DNA from: Dolomedes plantarius
Taxonomy: Eukaryota; Arthropoda; Arachnida; Araneae; Dolomedidae
Length of the DNA: 64,000 nt
NCBI GenBank assembly: GCA_907164885.2
Contig: OU015492.1
Location: 41,922,393 to 41,986,392 of the forward strand
Direction of reading: 5' to 3'
Made by a program: the position numbers and the translations under genes. How positions within the stretch are numbered: the stretch's first letter is position 1; every line of letters starts with the position of its first letter. The notes under the pieces are model-generated. The model did no database searches and was not told the origin of the DNA. It worked only from the letters and a program-made list of their open reading frames with translations. Below are positions 1 to 12,416 of the stretch, piece by piece.

Positions 1-1262
1 TTCATGAATCAACCAAGGATATGAAAAGTTAATGCATCTAATTAATTTGTTTACTTTGCTTCTCCAACAATGAAATTTTCTTGAACTTTTATCAGTGATC
101 TAATACGAAGGCACTTTGTCTGAGACATTCGCACAGAACCACGGAAATTGACTATTTTTTAACTGAGAGTACCATACAGGTGAGTCGTGCTCCCTTGATG
201 TCTGAATTTTGATCGAGCACCCCCCCACCCCCACCCCCAGGGACGACGGACTGGACATTACTGCACTTTACCCACTTAGGGAGTATTGCTCGCTTACCTG
301 TATAGTTTTTCCATTATAAATAATCATTGCCAAAAAATTCACGGTGTGGAATGGGCTATTGTCAAAAAGACAAGTTGCGGTTGTGTTAAAAAAAAAAGAG
401 TCTTGCTTAATTATACTCAAACAAGCTACGCGGTGCAAGCTAGAATCAAAATGACACAACTTTTTATGCTACTAGCTTCCTCAGCTTTCCTTCAGCAGAT
501 GTAACGTTTGTTTTTTACACTTTTGTTTACACTGGTAAATCCATATTAAATTGGTCCAACATATTTTTAAAATATATTCTCCCGAGATTCTACCATAATG
601 CGTTTTTAAGTAATGTTGCTTAACGTAGGAAATTAAAATATACAAAAACATTTAAGTAGAACATGAAATAAATGATTGACTAAAAAGAATACACTCTCTA
701 TATTCATACTCCTAAAAGTACTTGAAATTTGCAATCCACATGCTCCATTAACAAATATCCCGTTAACTATTTCCGGACATTCCCAGAAGTATTAAATCAT
801 AATAACTTTTTTTTAAAAAAAACTTTAGTAAAACTAAATTCCTTATAGACTAAAATACAATTAATCTTCATTGTAAAGTGAAATTGTACCAAACGAAGTT
901 ACTTTTCTAACAGAGATAAACACTATTCATTAAAATATATACTATAATTCCCAGGAGACTGATGTTTCCAGGTGAACAATTTCAATGATTGGCGTTACAA
1001 TGCATGGTTAGTTCGAATGGATAATATGTTTATCTTTACTACTTGATAAATGTTAAATTCAGAAAAAAAATGATTTACATATAGCAATTCAATTTATATT
1101 CAGGACCGAAATAGCCAACTTTTTATGCCCAACTTTTTTAAAACGTTAACTAGGAGGTTTAACTCTCTTTGAATTCATCTCAGTTAAAAGTATGTAAATA
1201 AAGATTTAGTAAAATATAATAGATTGTTTATTCATTATGTCTGTTTTGTTGACGTATAGTTG

Positions 1263-1265
<3 letters not shown>
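1..1265. other. AT-rich non-coding stretch
   Basis: No recognisable gene or element. Open frames here are short (72 codons or fewer) and low in complexity. A short C-rich run near 221-240 is the only compositional break. Confidence 0.5.

Positions 1266-1314
<49 letters not shown>
1266..1314. repeat. (TA)n microsatellite
   Basis: Uninterrupted TA dinucleotide run of about 49 bases. It lies about 290 bases left of a Tc1 element that is itself flanked by TA runs. Confidence 0.95.
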
Positions 1315-1316
<2 letters not shown>

Positions 1317-1605
1317 GTTCTGTCGATCGTGATGAATAAAAATATCTTCTTTTAAAACAAATTTATTGAAAGATAAATACGTCGTAAGTAAGTAAAAACA
1401 AAATTAACGTCAAGAGCGTCTTCATGTCAAACATCTTCTCTCTCCCTACACACCCACCGTCGTCGTACTTATATATTGTCGTTCCACCTGTTGCCACTCT
1501 TCACCTCAAACATTTTACACTCTGGAGTAACCTCTCGGACTGCGAGAACTCCTGCTTAGGGGCGTGGTCAAGAACGGCAAATCAAATCCTATATATATAT
1601 ATATA
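1315..1605. other. Moderately GC-richer unexplained stretch between two TA runs
   Basis: Richer in C than its surroundings and bounded by TA repeats on both sides. The composition resembles a transposon or LTR fragment, but I found no partner copy, TIR or coding homology in this window. The short run of TA repeats just before 1606 is the target of the adjoining Tc1 element. Confidence 0.35.
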
Positions 1606-2953
1606 CACTGCTGGCCACCCAAATTGCAACTCCAAGAAAGACAAGAGATATCACAACAAAATTTATTTTGTTGATAACATGTTGACGAAGTATCAAATGA
1701 TTAAATTTATAGACTTCTGTGAAGTGTGGTTCCTGCCAAAATCAGTAGCCAGAGTAGCCGCCATTGTTGGAGATCACCGCTGCCACACGCCTCGGCATTG
1801 ATTCAAAGAGACTTTGGATGCGTTCTTGGGGTACAGCAGACCAAGCAGCTTCCACATGTTGTCAAAGTTGATCTGCTGTGGCAGCTGGGGATGGAATCTG
1901 GGTCAATCGTAGAGCAACCATGGACCACATGTTTTCTATCGGCTATGGACAATGCTTGCCACGTGTGGTCGCGCATTATCCTGTTGAAATATGGCTGTGG
2001 GCAAGCCCTGAAGGTAAGGAAGGACAACTGGCTCCAACACCTCGGAGATGTAGCGCTGGCTGTTTAAAGTACCGGCAATGCGTACTAGAGGTGTGCGAGA
2101 GTGATATCCAATACCGCCCCATACCATAATACCCGTTGCAGGACCAGTGTGGCGGTGCATAACGCAGCTGTTCAGCATCCACTCTTCACGGTGTCTCCAG
2201 ACTCGAATGCGACCATCGTGGTGTTGCAGACAGAAGCGTGACTCGTCAGTAAAGACAATTTCATTCCATTCTGCCGTCCACATCCTTCTGTCATCGCACC
2301 ATTGGCGGCGGAGACGTCTGTGGTTCTGCGTCAAGGGTAGACAAAGCAATGGACGTTTGCGGACAGACAACTCTGCTGTAAACGGCGTCGAATGGTACGC
2401 GCAGACACTGGATGATGCGTTACAGACTGCATGTGCTGTGCTATGGTTCGTGATGTGACTGAGTGATCCGTCACTGCCATGCGCACAATTTGCCTGTCAT
2501 CACGTGAAGTGGTGCGCTGAGGTGGATGAGATCGAACACGCCGGTCCGTCGTACACTCCTGCATCCAACGATCACATATCCGCATTACAGTTGTTTGGTT
2601 TCGTCCAACACTACTACCGATTTCCCTGAAAGATAATCCACAATCTCGGTAGGCCACTATCCTTCCTCTGTCGAACTCGGATACTTGATCAAAAGATGAT
2701 CGCTGTTTTCGACGAGGCATAATTGATCGTTTTTTTTGAAAAAAACACAAGAAAAACAAAATTGCCGAACTTGAAATCGTCGAAATCTCCAAGCCTTAAA
2801 TAGCGCTTTGAAGTGGCGCCACATGCGCGCGTGATGTGCGTCTGCGCTGAAATTCTAATCATTTGCATATCTCACCTCCGCTAATGCATGTTGTAAATTT
2901 CATGTTATTTGCATGTTTCCTTCAGGGTGTTGCATTTACAGTGGCCAACAGTG
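1606..2953 (-). mobile_element. Tc1-like DNA transposon (defective)
   Basis: About 1.35 kb, with imperfect terminal inverted repeats of about 25 bp. The left end reads CACTGCTGGCCACC; the right end, reverse-complemented, reads CACTGTTGGCCACT; both then agree again near TGCAAC. The ends are flanked by TA, the Tc1/mariner target, here inside TA microsatellites. It encloses a broken transposase on the minus strand that fills most of the interior, so size and architecture are those of a near-complete Tc1 element that has decayed. Confidence 0.9.
1742..2720 (-). pseudogene. Tc1-family transposase, frameshifted and internally deleted
   Basis: A Tc1 transposase cuts and pastes its own element through an N-terminal paired-like helix-turn-helix and a DDE catalytic domain. 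The start chosen is the ATG at 2718-2720, giving MPRRKQRSSFDQ; an upstream ATG adds 24 low-complexity residues. HTH region: 2331-2720 in one frame. Near 2331-2370 the frame shifts into the DDE domain, which shows FTDESRF (first Asp), HTGPATGIMVWG and QQDNARPH (second Asp). About 20 codons between the second Asp and the catalytic Glu appear deleted; the Glu survives in PIENMW (Glu codon 1934-1936) in another frame. An in-frame stop follows, then the typical C-terminus MPRRVAAVISNNGG ends at the stop at 1742-1744. Length is about 326 codons; the family usually has about 340. Non-functional. Confidence 0.9.
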
Positions 2954-3010
2954 TATATATATATATATATATATTTATTTATTTATTTATATATGTGTGT
3001 GTGTGTGTGT
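2954..3010. repeat. Compound TA / TTTA / TG microsatellite
   Basis: TA run, then TTTA units, then TG dinucleotides, directly abutting the right end of the Tc1 element. Short frames across it are repeat artefacts. Confidence 0.9.
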
Positions 3011-4997
3011 AGACAAGAATTCAGTTCAGTTAACGGAAAGTTCAGACGGCACCATTTTGTCGAGGAAACTTTTAGTATTTTGCAGAGGAAATCATTGTTA
3101 TTTAGGATCAGTCTATGGTGAAGAAATGTTCACTAACCCTGGTATCAGTTCTGAAGAAGTAGGGATTAGTCTAGGAAATTTTCAGCGGCGAAGCTTCTTG
3201 TGGGAATGAATGTTCGATCATGATGACGATATAAAAATTAAACTATTAAAGTCTAAGAAGTTAAGAATTAACCTGATGGTCTGAAATTAGTTAAAGAATC
3301 AAAATAAATATAAAAATTTAGATTACTGATTTGTATTTAGCATTGTTAATATTAAAAAAAAGACGTGTTACAATATATATGTCAAAATTTTGACGCCTTT
3401 TGGTACTTTTCTGTTTAACTATTTACTCCTTGTCCAAGCGATACAGACTGGGTTTGGCACCCTGCCAAAATTATAACTCGTGACGCAGGACATCTGAAAT
3501 TTTGCTTTCCGGAGGACCGTTATGGAAGAATTTCATCCTACAATACAATTGAAAAATCTAAAATTCTAACAAGGGTACCCCACGTTTTTAATCTCATTCC
3601 CAGGGGTGCCGCAAATGTAAAAAGGTTAAGAATTCTTGCTCTAGAATATGGAAAATCAGTGATGTCAAGAAAGTACAGTTGTACTAACAGAATTATAATG
3701 ATACGGAATCAATATACCCACCCATCCCTAAAGTGAACAAATATTATTCCCATCATTAGGGAAAATTGACTTGCAGAGAATCAAACAAACAATTAGACGT
3801 GTATGGACTAGTAAAACATGAGAAATTAATTCCTTTTTACAGTTTTACTCAAATTATTTCACACGTGTTTCAAATAGATCAAATTACTTGCCTATTATTT
3901 GAAAACGTTTCAAAATTAAACATCTTTATACCAAATTGCTTTGAACCGATCATTCTTATTCAAGCAATTTAAAATTCTATCCCAACTTGAAATCACTAGG
4001 TTGAGGGATAATACACACAGCATACTTTAAATAAAGAAACAAGCAAGGGGTATTTTCAATTAATTCTGATACTTCTTTTCCTTGGGACGAACCGAATGCT
4101 TTCGCAGCATCAAAAGTTAAACAAGTACGTAAATCATGAAGGCTCGCGCTAAGGCAATGCCATTCCCGGAAGAACCAATTAGATTTCACAATGAAGGGCA
4201 GAGAGGTTAAGGCAGTGATATAACTCCATCATCTCGTGGGAGAAACTGCTACTGAGAACCACTTCCGAGACGGAAGAATAATATTTAAATTTCTCATTTT
4301 AATCAGGTACTACTTGAATTCGCGCCTTCTTAAACAATTTTAATGAGATTTTGTTTTGAACTTCTCGCGGGAAAAGGTATTACTTTTCTTTTCCGTCTTT
4401 TTCAATCATTTTATCTCTGAAAATACGATTTTCGAGGAAGCAAGTGAAGAAATGACACACGATGATGTTTTGTAATTGGGGGTATTTTTTTTTTCTTCTT
4501 AAAACCCACTTTCTTAAACTTTCACTTTTCGTGGAAGAAACGCAACCATTTAAATCAGATATAAAATACTTTGGTAAACTCCCCAATTGAGACGTTTTAT
4601 CTAGCATAAATTTATAGTATTTATTTTTTTGCTTTCTCTTTATGTTACAATGATCTTGTTTCGATAAAATATGTAAACTTGAATATTATTCTTAAGAACG
4701 GAAGAGTTTCATTAGTTTACAATAACATTTTAACTTTGATATATCTTTTTACAATACATCAGTGTTAAGTTAGACTATTAAGTACGTTAAAAGAGTATTA
4801 TGTTAGGTAAGTTCAATTAAAATATTTTCGATATTAATAGCATTCAGGCGATTAAAATTATGCTAAATTGAATTATCAACAAAAATTTTGAAATACACGC
4901 ATGTTTCCCCAAAAGGCGAAATTCGCCTTGGAATACGCAGAATGTTCGAAAAGCTTAGTTAGTAGTTACAACAAAGGAAGCTTTAGCTGTTAGTTAC
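3011..4997. other. AT-rich non-coding stretch
   Basis: No supportable gene. Around 3570-3640 a segment containing CAGGGGTGCCGC resembles a hAT-type transposon end, but no partner end or coding remnant was found. Confidence 0.4.
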
Positions 4998-6040
4998 AAC
5001 AAAGGAAGACATATGTCCCATGTCTGAGACTTTTTGTAGAAATTTTTTATGACAGTATCATTTCAATGGTTTGAGGTCTCCAAAATCACTGTATTTTAAT
5101 TTTTATCCCAGAACCTTTGCTTATTCTCACACGCTTAGCGAACTGTATTTTAACATTTGAACAGTGACTGCATAGATGATGTTACTGATAATTCAAAATA
5201 TTTCATCAAACCTGATTAGAAGTGTATAAATTTTCATTCATGAAGCAGGTTATATTCATGAAACAAGTTTCATTTATGAAACAGGTCGACATATATTATA
5301 ATGTTGTTTCTATTTCCTTGTTGTTAAAAGAAAACTAAAAAATTATTTATAAGCTAAGACTAAAAACTCTATTTTATTATGTGTCATGTACTTGTATTTA
5401 TCCTGTAATAAATAAGTGTTAATCAATAATTTTTTAAGTTATTTTTTAACAACAAGGAAATACAAACAACATTATAACGTATGTTGAAATTTACCGACTT
5501 CCTCTTTCTTGAATTAAAAGGAATACACTTCTTATCAGGTTTGATAAAACTTTTAGAATTATGAGTAACATCATCTATGCAGCCACTGTTGAAATGTTAT
5601 AAAACAGTTCGTTAAGCGGGTGAGGATAAGCAAAATGAGGGGTGACAAGATTTTAGGATAAAAAATACCGTGATCTTGGAAGCCTCAAGCCATTGAAATG
5701 GTACTGTCATGAAAATTTTCTACAAAAAGAGCAGGGAACTCTCAAACATGGGGCATATGTCTTCCTTTGATGTCGCTTAACGAACTGAATTACAACATTT
5801 CAACAGTGACTGAATAGATGAGGTTACTCACAATTCAAAATGTTTCATCAAACCCGATAAGAAGTGCATTAATTTTTATTCATGAAACAGGCAGTTGGTC
5901 AATTTCAACATACGTTATAATGTTGTTTCAAATTCCCTGTTGTTAAAAGAAAACTATAAAATTTATTTATAAACTAAGACTAAAAACAGTATTTTATTAT
6001 GAGTCATGTACTTGTATTTATCCTGTAATCAATAAGTCTT
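4998..6040. repeat. Fold-back repeat with a third, direct copy
   Basis: A left arm (about 4998-5360) and a right arm (about 5425-5773) are imperfect reverse complements. Shared blocks include the CATAGATGATGTTACT region, the block around TTGTTGTTAAAA, and the outer GGAAGACATATG. A third copy, in the same orientation as the left arm, follows at about 5773-6040 and repeats the interval 5136-5420. No coding content. It looks like a fold-back or long-TIR non-autonomous element, partly duplicated. Confidence 0.8.
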
Positions 6041-7364
6041 AGTTTTGGGTTGCGTGGATTTTCATTACACATTAATGTACATGTATATATGTTACTGTTT
6101 TGTTATTAGTGCCTCCTGGTGGTATAAATTCTAACCATATTCATTGTTGGCTGCAGGGCGAAGAGATACAGTTCTTGTTTAGCTCACGGCTGTAAGCCAC
6201 AAGAGTCTGTGGCCACATTTTACCTGTTGCCACCCCAAAGTTGACGGACGAACCCAAGGGATGACAACGTTCCATAATAGTTTTCCTTTAAACTGTTCAT
6301 TATAATTTTGAGGTTAAAAATTAAGGGCTGTTTTTGGAAATTTCGCAAATTTTAATTTTTCCCACGAAAGAAAACTTTGGTTAGATATTTTAAGAATTTC
6401 ATCCCAGCTGTCAATATCCCGTATAACTTCAACCTAAAAACGTATCACGCAACTAGTCGAATATTCTCTCTCCCAGTTTTTTATTTTTTCTAGCATAAAG
6501 TAAGCGATAGCATATATCTGATCTTTCAGCAGGTCGGTTAAAACTACTCAAAACCTTCTGTACTTCCAGATTTGCTGGACTTTCTTCGAAGGGAGAGTAC
6601 ATTCTTTTTCTGCAGTAAACGATCTACGTCATTCATCTCTAGTTCCAAATAACGAATATCTTCTGCTCTCATCATTAAAATTTCAGTTATATAAAATTTT
6701 GCATACGAAGAAAGCAACATAAGATCTCACTGTCCTAATGTTGAATTATAGATACGTTTTAAGCTTACAAGTTAAAAAGAAAAGTCTAAATCTGTGCACA
6801 AGAAAATCGCAATTCGAACTTTAAGCTATATTTTACGAAGTATCATCGATTTATTGCCTGTGAAAGTTCGAGAATTTCAAATTTATCGAAATGGTTGTTC
6901 TACTTGGGAATACATGATATATATACCCTATCTTTCGATATTTCAACCCAGAGCTCATCTATAGTTACATTCAGCCGATTATTTACGATTTGTTTACCCT
7001 ATAGTATAGGGCCTATACAAATGAGGATAAAGATACAACTCGTAATCAGAATCGTTGTTCACTTCATTTCTTCGAACTTTCTTGTCTTTTTTATTCCACT
7101 CGAGGAAAAAATAGTTTTGACAAGACTTGCGAAATAGTGATACGCTTGTAATAGTATATATTTTGAGATTTTTTAAAGGAAATAGCTATGTATACTTATG
7201 TGCTCATTAAAATCCCTCTGCTTTGAAAACAAACTTAATACATCTCAAGATTTCCCATACTCGTGCCCGTTTTATTCTAATATCAATTGTTTTTGTCAAT
7301 CATATATTTTACTACCAATTGTTCCCTAAAATTTCTTTTAGAAGTGAGAGAAGAAAATAAAATA
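6041..7364. other. Non-coding stretch
   Basis: Slightly GC-richer at 6100-6270, otherwise AT-rich. The longest frame (80 codons at 6895-7137) has no recognisable family features. Confidence 0.4.
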
Positions 7365-9125
7365 CAATTATTCATTAAAAGAGTACAGACTTATTAAGAC
7401 CCATTTGAAGAAAGTAAAAATTTCTAATGAACAATTACATCATTTTATTATAGAAAATAATAGAATAAATACTGTAAGTATTTATTCGATTACTTTTTAT
7501 AATAAACTGATGTAACTGTTAATTCTTACATTAAAAATTAAAAGAAAAATAACATAATACTTAAGAATTACATCGTTTTACTATAGAATGTAATAAATTA
7601 ACTATTATAAGTATTTATTATATTTCTTACTATAATAAACTGATGCAATTGTTAAATGTTACCTTAAAAATTCAAAGAAAAATATGATAATACTTAACAA
7701 TTGCGTCATTTATTCTATTACTTTATAATAAAATGATGTAATTGTTAAGCCTTATCTTAATAAAAACAAGAAAATAAAAGAAACTTAACAATTGCATCAT
7801 TTATTGTAATTGTTAAGTATTATCTTACTTTCTTTTATTTTCTTTTTCTTTTATAGACTAAATATTGTAAGTATTTATTCTATTTTTTTCTATAATAAAT
7901 TGATGTAATTGTTATGTATTACTTTATAAGCTAAAATAAAAATAACATAATATTTAACAATTACTAAAATAAATAAGATAATATTTAATAATTGCATCAT
8001 TTATTGTAATTGTTCAGTATAACCTTATTTTATTTTATTTTGTTTTATTTTTATAGAATAAATATTGTATAAATTTATTCTACTATTTTCTGTAATAAAC
8101 TGATGTAATTGTTAAGTATTTCTGTAAACATGCAAGCCCAGCACGAATGTCAGAATAAAAAATTTCGAGCGGTTACTTCACAATTGTACTCCGAGCGTGG
8201 AGCAGTCGATGTGTATATCACCCGCTTACGTGAATGGGGGATATTCTTTACTGGGTTCCACATGCAATGAGGGTGTGATAAAGTGATATTACCAGGAATG
8301 ACTCCTTTTCTTTGATAACAAAAACAAAAATTTAATATAAATAAACATGAGCTCAAACAACTCTGAGTTCAAACAAACTTTCCATAATGCTAAACCGACT
8401 ATCTTCCGCGAGCACAACTGGAGGAGTCCGAACCTCTCTCTTACATTTCCAGTTCAGTAATGTCCACTCTAGTCCGGTACTGCACCCAGTTTTTCGTTCC
8501 TCCCCGCTGGGGTCTACCCCCCCCCCCCCCAGCCTTTCCGAAGTTTCTCTTGCAATCCAGCACCTGGAATCTTTAAGTTTTCGAAACTCCCCGTAACATC
8601 CAGTCCAGACTTTTTTTAACACGAGTTCAATACTTCTCTTGTGAAAATTCATTTCCTCCCAATTCATGTTCCGAACAGCGAAACCAATTGAACCGCTTTC
8701 AGACATTTTTTTTTCCATAACGCCCCAATGTCCCGTGATAGCTTTCCATAGTTATTTATTGTCCACTCCGATTGTCCCTGCTTAGAGCGAGAGTCCGTAC
8801 TTAGAACAAAAGGGGATTCCGTGACGCTTAGAATTTTTGTCGTCGAAAAACACGTGTCCTGGGTGTCCTTTGTCACCCGTCGGTACCAAACTTTCATTGT
8901 CTGAAAGTCCCGCGGGCCCGCTCCCAACGTTACAATTACCTTAAATATTTAAAGAAAAATAACAAAATACTTAATAATTACATCATTTTATTATAGAAAA
9001 TAATAGATTAACAATTATAAGTATTTATTCTATTTCTTTCTATAATAAACTAATGTAATTGTTAAGTGTTACCTTAAAAACTTAAAGAAAAATTAGATAA
9101 TGTTTAACAATTACATCTTTATTTT
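7365..9125. repeat. Tandem array of palindromic AT-rich units
   Basis: Recurrent units of roughly 80-130 bp. Each contains AACAATTACATCATTT, a centre made of TA-rich hairpin sequence (GTAAGTATTTATT), and then the complementary GATGTAATTGTTAA. Single units are therefore near-palindromes; 7425-7520 is the clearest. Several more copies run to 8122 and resume at 8940-9120 after an 812-bp insertion. No coding potential. Confidence 0.8.
8123..8934. mobile_element. Solo-LTR-like insertion in the palindrome array
   Basis: An 812-bp, clearly GC-richer block with inverted ends TGTAA...TTACA, flanked by ATTTC (8118-8122) on the left and ATTAC (8935-8939) on the right. Removing the block plus one flank copy restores the array consensus (GTTAAGTATTACCTTAAA). 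This supports a 5-bp target duplication with one substitution. TG...CA ends, 5-bp duplication and no coding domain fit a solo LTR. The family and orientation are not determined, and no second copy is in the window. The 121-codon minus-strand frame inside has no recognisable domain. Confidence 0.6.
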
Positions 9126-9480
9126 GTAGAAAGTTACACAGCATATATAGTAAGTGTTATTAAAAGAATGCATATTTTTTAAAATAACATAACTATAGAT
9201 CTTTAAAAATGTTAATCCTATTACTATGAGGTAAAATCATTTGTAAAAAAAAAGTATAAGATATAATAATTACAAGATAAAAAGAACTTTTATATACTAC
9301 GTTTATAAATTTTCTATTGAATATATAAACTAATTGCACAAACCTTCACTTAATTATTCTGTTTCACTTTCTTTTATTTAATTTTAATCACTTTTTAGTC
9401 GTTTCCACTATCCACAGACTTTATAAACTGCTAGCTTTTATAATTTTTTTAAAAATATTTCGCACAATATTTCTGTAAAC

Positions 9481-9515
9481 AATCTAAATTCACATGTATT
9501 CTGTGAATTTAGATT
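9481..9515. repeat. Perfect 14-bp hairpin, 7-nt loop
   Basis: Arms AATCTAAATTCACA (9481-9494) and TGTGAATTTAGATT (9502-9515) pair perfectly. It is not attached to any recognised gene. Confidence 0.85.
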
Positions 9516-9789
9516 GAATTCGATAGAAGCGCCACCTTGTGGATTTTTTCCGAACTAACTTTCATTACAAAACAAAATTAACTGAAAATGAATTCAAATC
9601 TGCTTAAAGATGGCTAAAAGTATTTAAAGAATCAATTGTCATCGTGTTCTGAGCTATTCTAAAAGTTTCAAATGTCTAGCTAGTCGGGAAGTTAGTTAAA
9701 AATCGATTGCAAGATTTGTACTGGAAAACAAGAAAGGGGGTTAATAAAAACGTGGTAAAAAATACAAAAAAATAATGAAGAAACTCGAA

Positions 9790-10170
9790 GGAATCATGCC
9801 ATTCTGACGGCAAACACGCGTTCAAGTCGTATCATTGTTGTTTCAAGTAGTATCATTGTTATAGTCAGCCAGTTAGTCATATCGGGCCTATTACTTTCCA
9901 ACTATCCCAAAGCGGTCGCTTGAATATTTTGAGGACACTGAGTGGCTCGCTTAACACACATTCGGTACTAAAGCATTGCTGAAATGCCGATTACTGGAGG
10001 CAATGGAATATTTAATTCGAGTAAACACAGAGTAGGCTGTAGTTTCGCGAACTGTTTGATTGGTATAATACATTTCCTGTGGTGGGCTAATAACGTGTCC
10101 CCAGAACTACAAAGGATGTCATAGATATGTTAGGATATTTATTAGAATTTCCCAGAATAACGGTGTTACT
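9790..10170 (+). repeat. Dispersed repeat, copy 1
   Basis: Shares blocks in the same order and orientation with 19600-20040, for example GCTGAAATGCC, GGAATATTTA and the TGTTTGATT region. Nature unknown; no coding domain. Confidence 0.5.
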
Positions 10171-12416
10171 GGACATGATTAGATAGTTTTGGACCATATA
10201 TTATGTTTTCACCGAACCAGGTATGAAAATTATAAAAGAATATAAATGTTTGAAATTTAAAAATATTTCGTATGTTTATGACTTAGTCTATCAAAAGAGC
10301 AAAGCCTAATTCTAAAAGTATTAGGATTTCTTTTATAATATCGCCTAAAATTCATAATAAAATAAAATATTTTTTATTATTTAAGTCAAGTGTTTATACG
10401 CTGCTAACCTTAAGCAGATTATGTCGTTGTATCCATAAATATAACCAAAATGAAGTATTATTCAAAAGAATTTGGCAGAAATTGATTAGATTCTAAGTTC
10501 ATAGACATTTAAATTTTTTTAAGTACGTAGAAATGTTTATTTATTCTTAAACCACTTTTGTTAACACAAAGGCATTTTATAGGTATTAACAGTTTTTAGT
10601 TTTTTTCTTATTTTCGGGAGTTGTTAGAAAGCATCAATGTTCCATTTTCTTTTTATGTTTTGGATCTCAAAGGGACTGCGGCCATAAATTTATAAGAAGA
10701 TTATGCAAGGAAATAAAGTCTTTGTTTATATTAGAAATTGTATTGGTAATAAATGGGCAACCCCCCTTTTCATTTTTAGGGTTCATGAGAAGAAGTCATG
10801 TGTCCAAATAAGCGCATTGAAGTAGTTCATACTTTATCTAATTATAAAACCTTTCTTCTTTCTCAACACATTTCAAAGAAACAAGAGTATGGTTAGTTAC
10901 AATAATCAGTCTTAATATGATTATTTTAACCACAAGACTTTCAAACTAAACAACTTTATATGCTAGGCTGAACCTTTTGTCGGGAGTTGCGGATATATAT
11001 ATATATACTCACGTAAGCGCACATACGTGCGCTTACGTGCGCTTAGAGCAAAGTCAATACACAGTCACACACGTATACTTATTTCCTTATTATTTTTTTT
11101 TGGATTATCAAACATTTTTGTGGAGGTTCTTTCTCTGCGTAACACTTTAATAATATTTCTTATAATTCGCCCTCGATTTCGAAACGAAGAAACTACTTGT
11201 TCAAGGAACGTTTAATATGTACAGACTTTATGTTTGAATATCTAGTACTTTCTCGCTAAAACGCGAAGGGAGCAGTGTTAATCAAAGGGTTGCGGAGCAT
11301 TTGTCCTAGGTGTTTTCCTCTGTGGTCGAACCAAACATAACCGAAGATAAAAACGTTTTGTTGGGAGAGAACACATTTAATAAGCCTATAGTCATCTTTC
11401 TGTTCAGATTTAAATAATCAGTAATTAAAATTAAATAAAAGAATCCCTCTAGGAGTAGGCTACTAGGATATAAATTGTGGTTTCATAAATTGTAAATACG
11501 ATATGTATAAATGCAGTTCGAGTCTTCGATGAATAGTTTGTTTATTTTAAGGCTTTCGCAGACTTATACAACGTAGTTTTAGATTTGTTACAGATTTGCT
11601 TATTAGATGAGCAAAGTCAATAAGTATGTAATTAATATTTCTATAAAAAATTTAATTAACTTATTCACACTTTTCAGACGAAAACTGATTATTAATAATT
11701 TTTTGCAATGTATGAGGTGATGGAAATGAAAAGTAATTATTATAAATTTACAGACTGTGTTTTAGTTTGTATAACGGGGAACAAGAGAGAATGGACCAAC
11801 ATAAATATTAATACTAACTTTTAACCTATCTAATACAAATAAAAAATAATCCAATGAAAATAAAATTAATAAAGAGAAAAAAAATGCTTTAAAGATATTT
11901 TACAATGACCTATATGTGATATATAATCATTTTTAATTACGTTGGGTCATATTTTCTGTATTACAACTTAATGCTGCTCCTGACGTCAAATTCAATAGAA
12001 TAAAAAGGAGGAACGAATGGAATTGAAAGAAATCTGAGGATAGGAAATAAAGTTCCTCACTGCGAATCTGCTTGCTACTCAGGTTCAATATCAAAATTGA
12101 AAGGCAGTGAAACCGGGATGCCGCGAACGGATATAGTATTAAAATCGAGTGAGACTAGTGACTTGCAATGAACGTTATTAAGTTTTGCACTATCTATGCA
12201 CTGAAAGTGTTTGATGATGAATTTTAGGTAGAAAATAATAAAACGTTAATGTTATACGTTTCTGACACCGTAATGGAAATGAATGGTTAGTATACATCAT
12301 ACAGTATTTCCTGAATACGTGGTTTTCCCTGGAAGAATCGTAGATGTTATAAAGCCTCCCGCATTCGTTTTGAAGATAAGCTGTTGAAACCACTCTCTAC
12401 CTCTGGTAATCTATAA
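10171..12416. other. AT-rich non-coding stretch with one GC-rich palindrome
   Basis: No gene recognised. At 11011-11038, just after a short TA run, a near-perfect palindrome with 12-bp arms (ACGTAAGCGCAC) stands out by its GC content. The 62-codon frame at 11027-11215 overlaps it and looks spurious. Confidence 0.45.

Noticed and set aside
3370..3650. Possible hAT end (CAGGGGTGCCGC)
   Set aside because: Only one end-like motif, no partner TIR, target duplication or coding remnant.
8353..8718. 121-codon minus-strand frame
   Set aside because: Lies inside the solo-LTR-like insertion, has a poly-C derived glycine run and no known motif; treated as chance.
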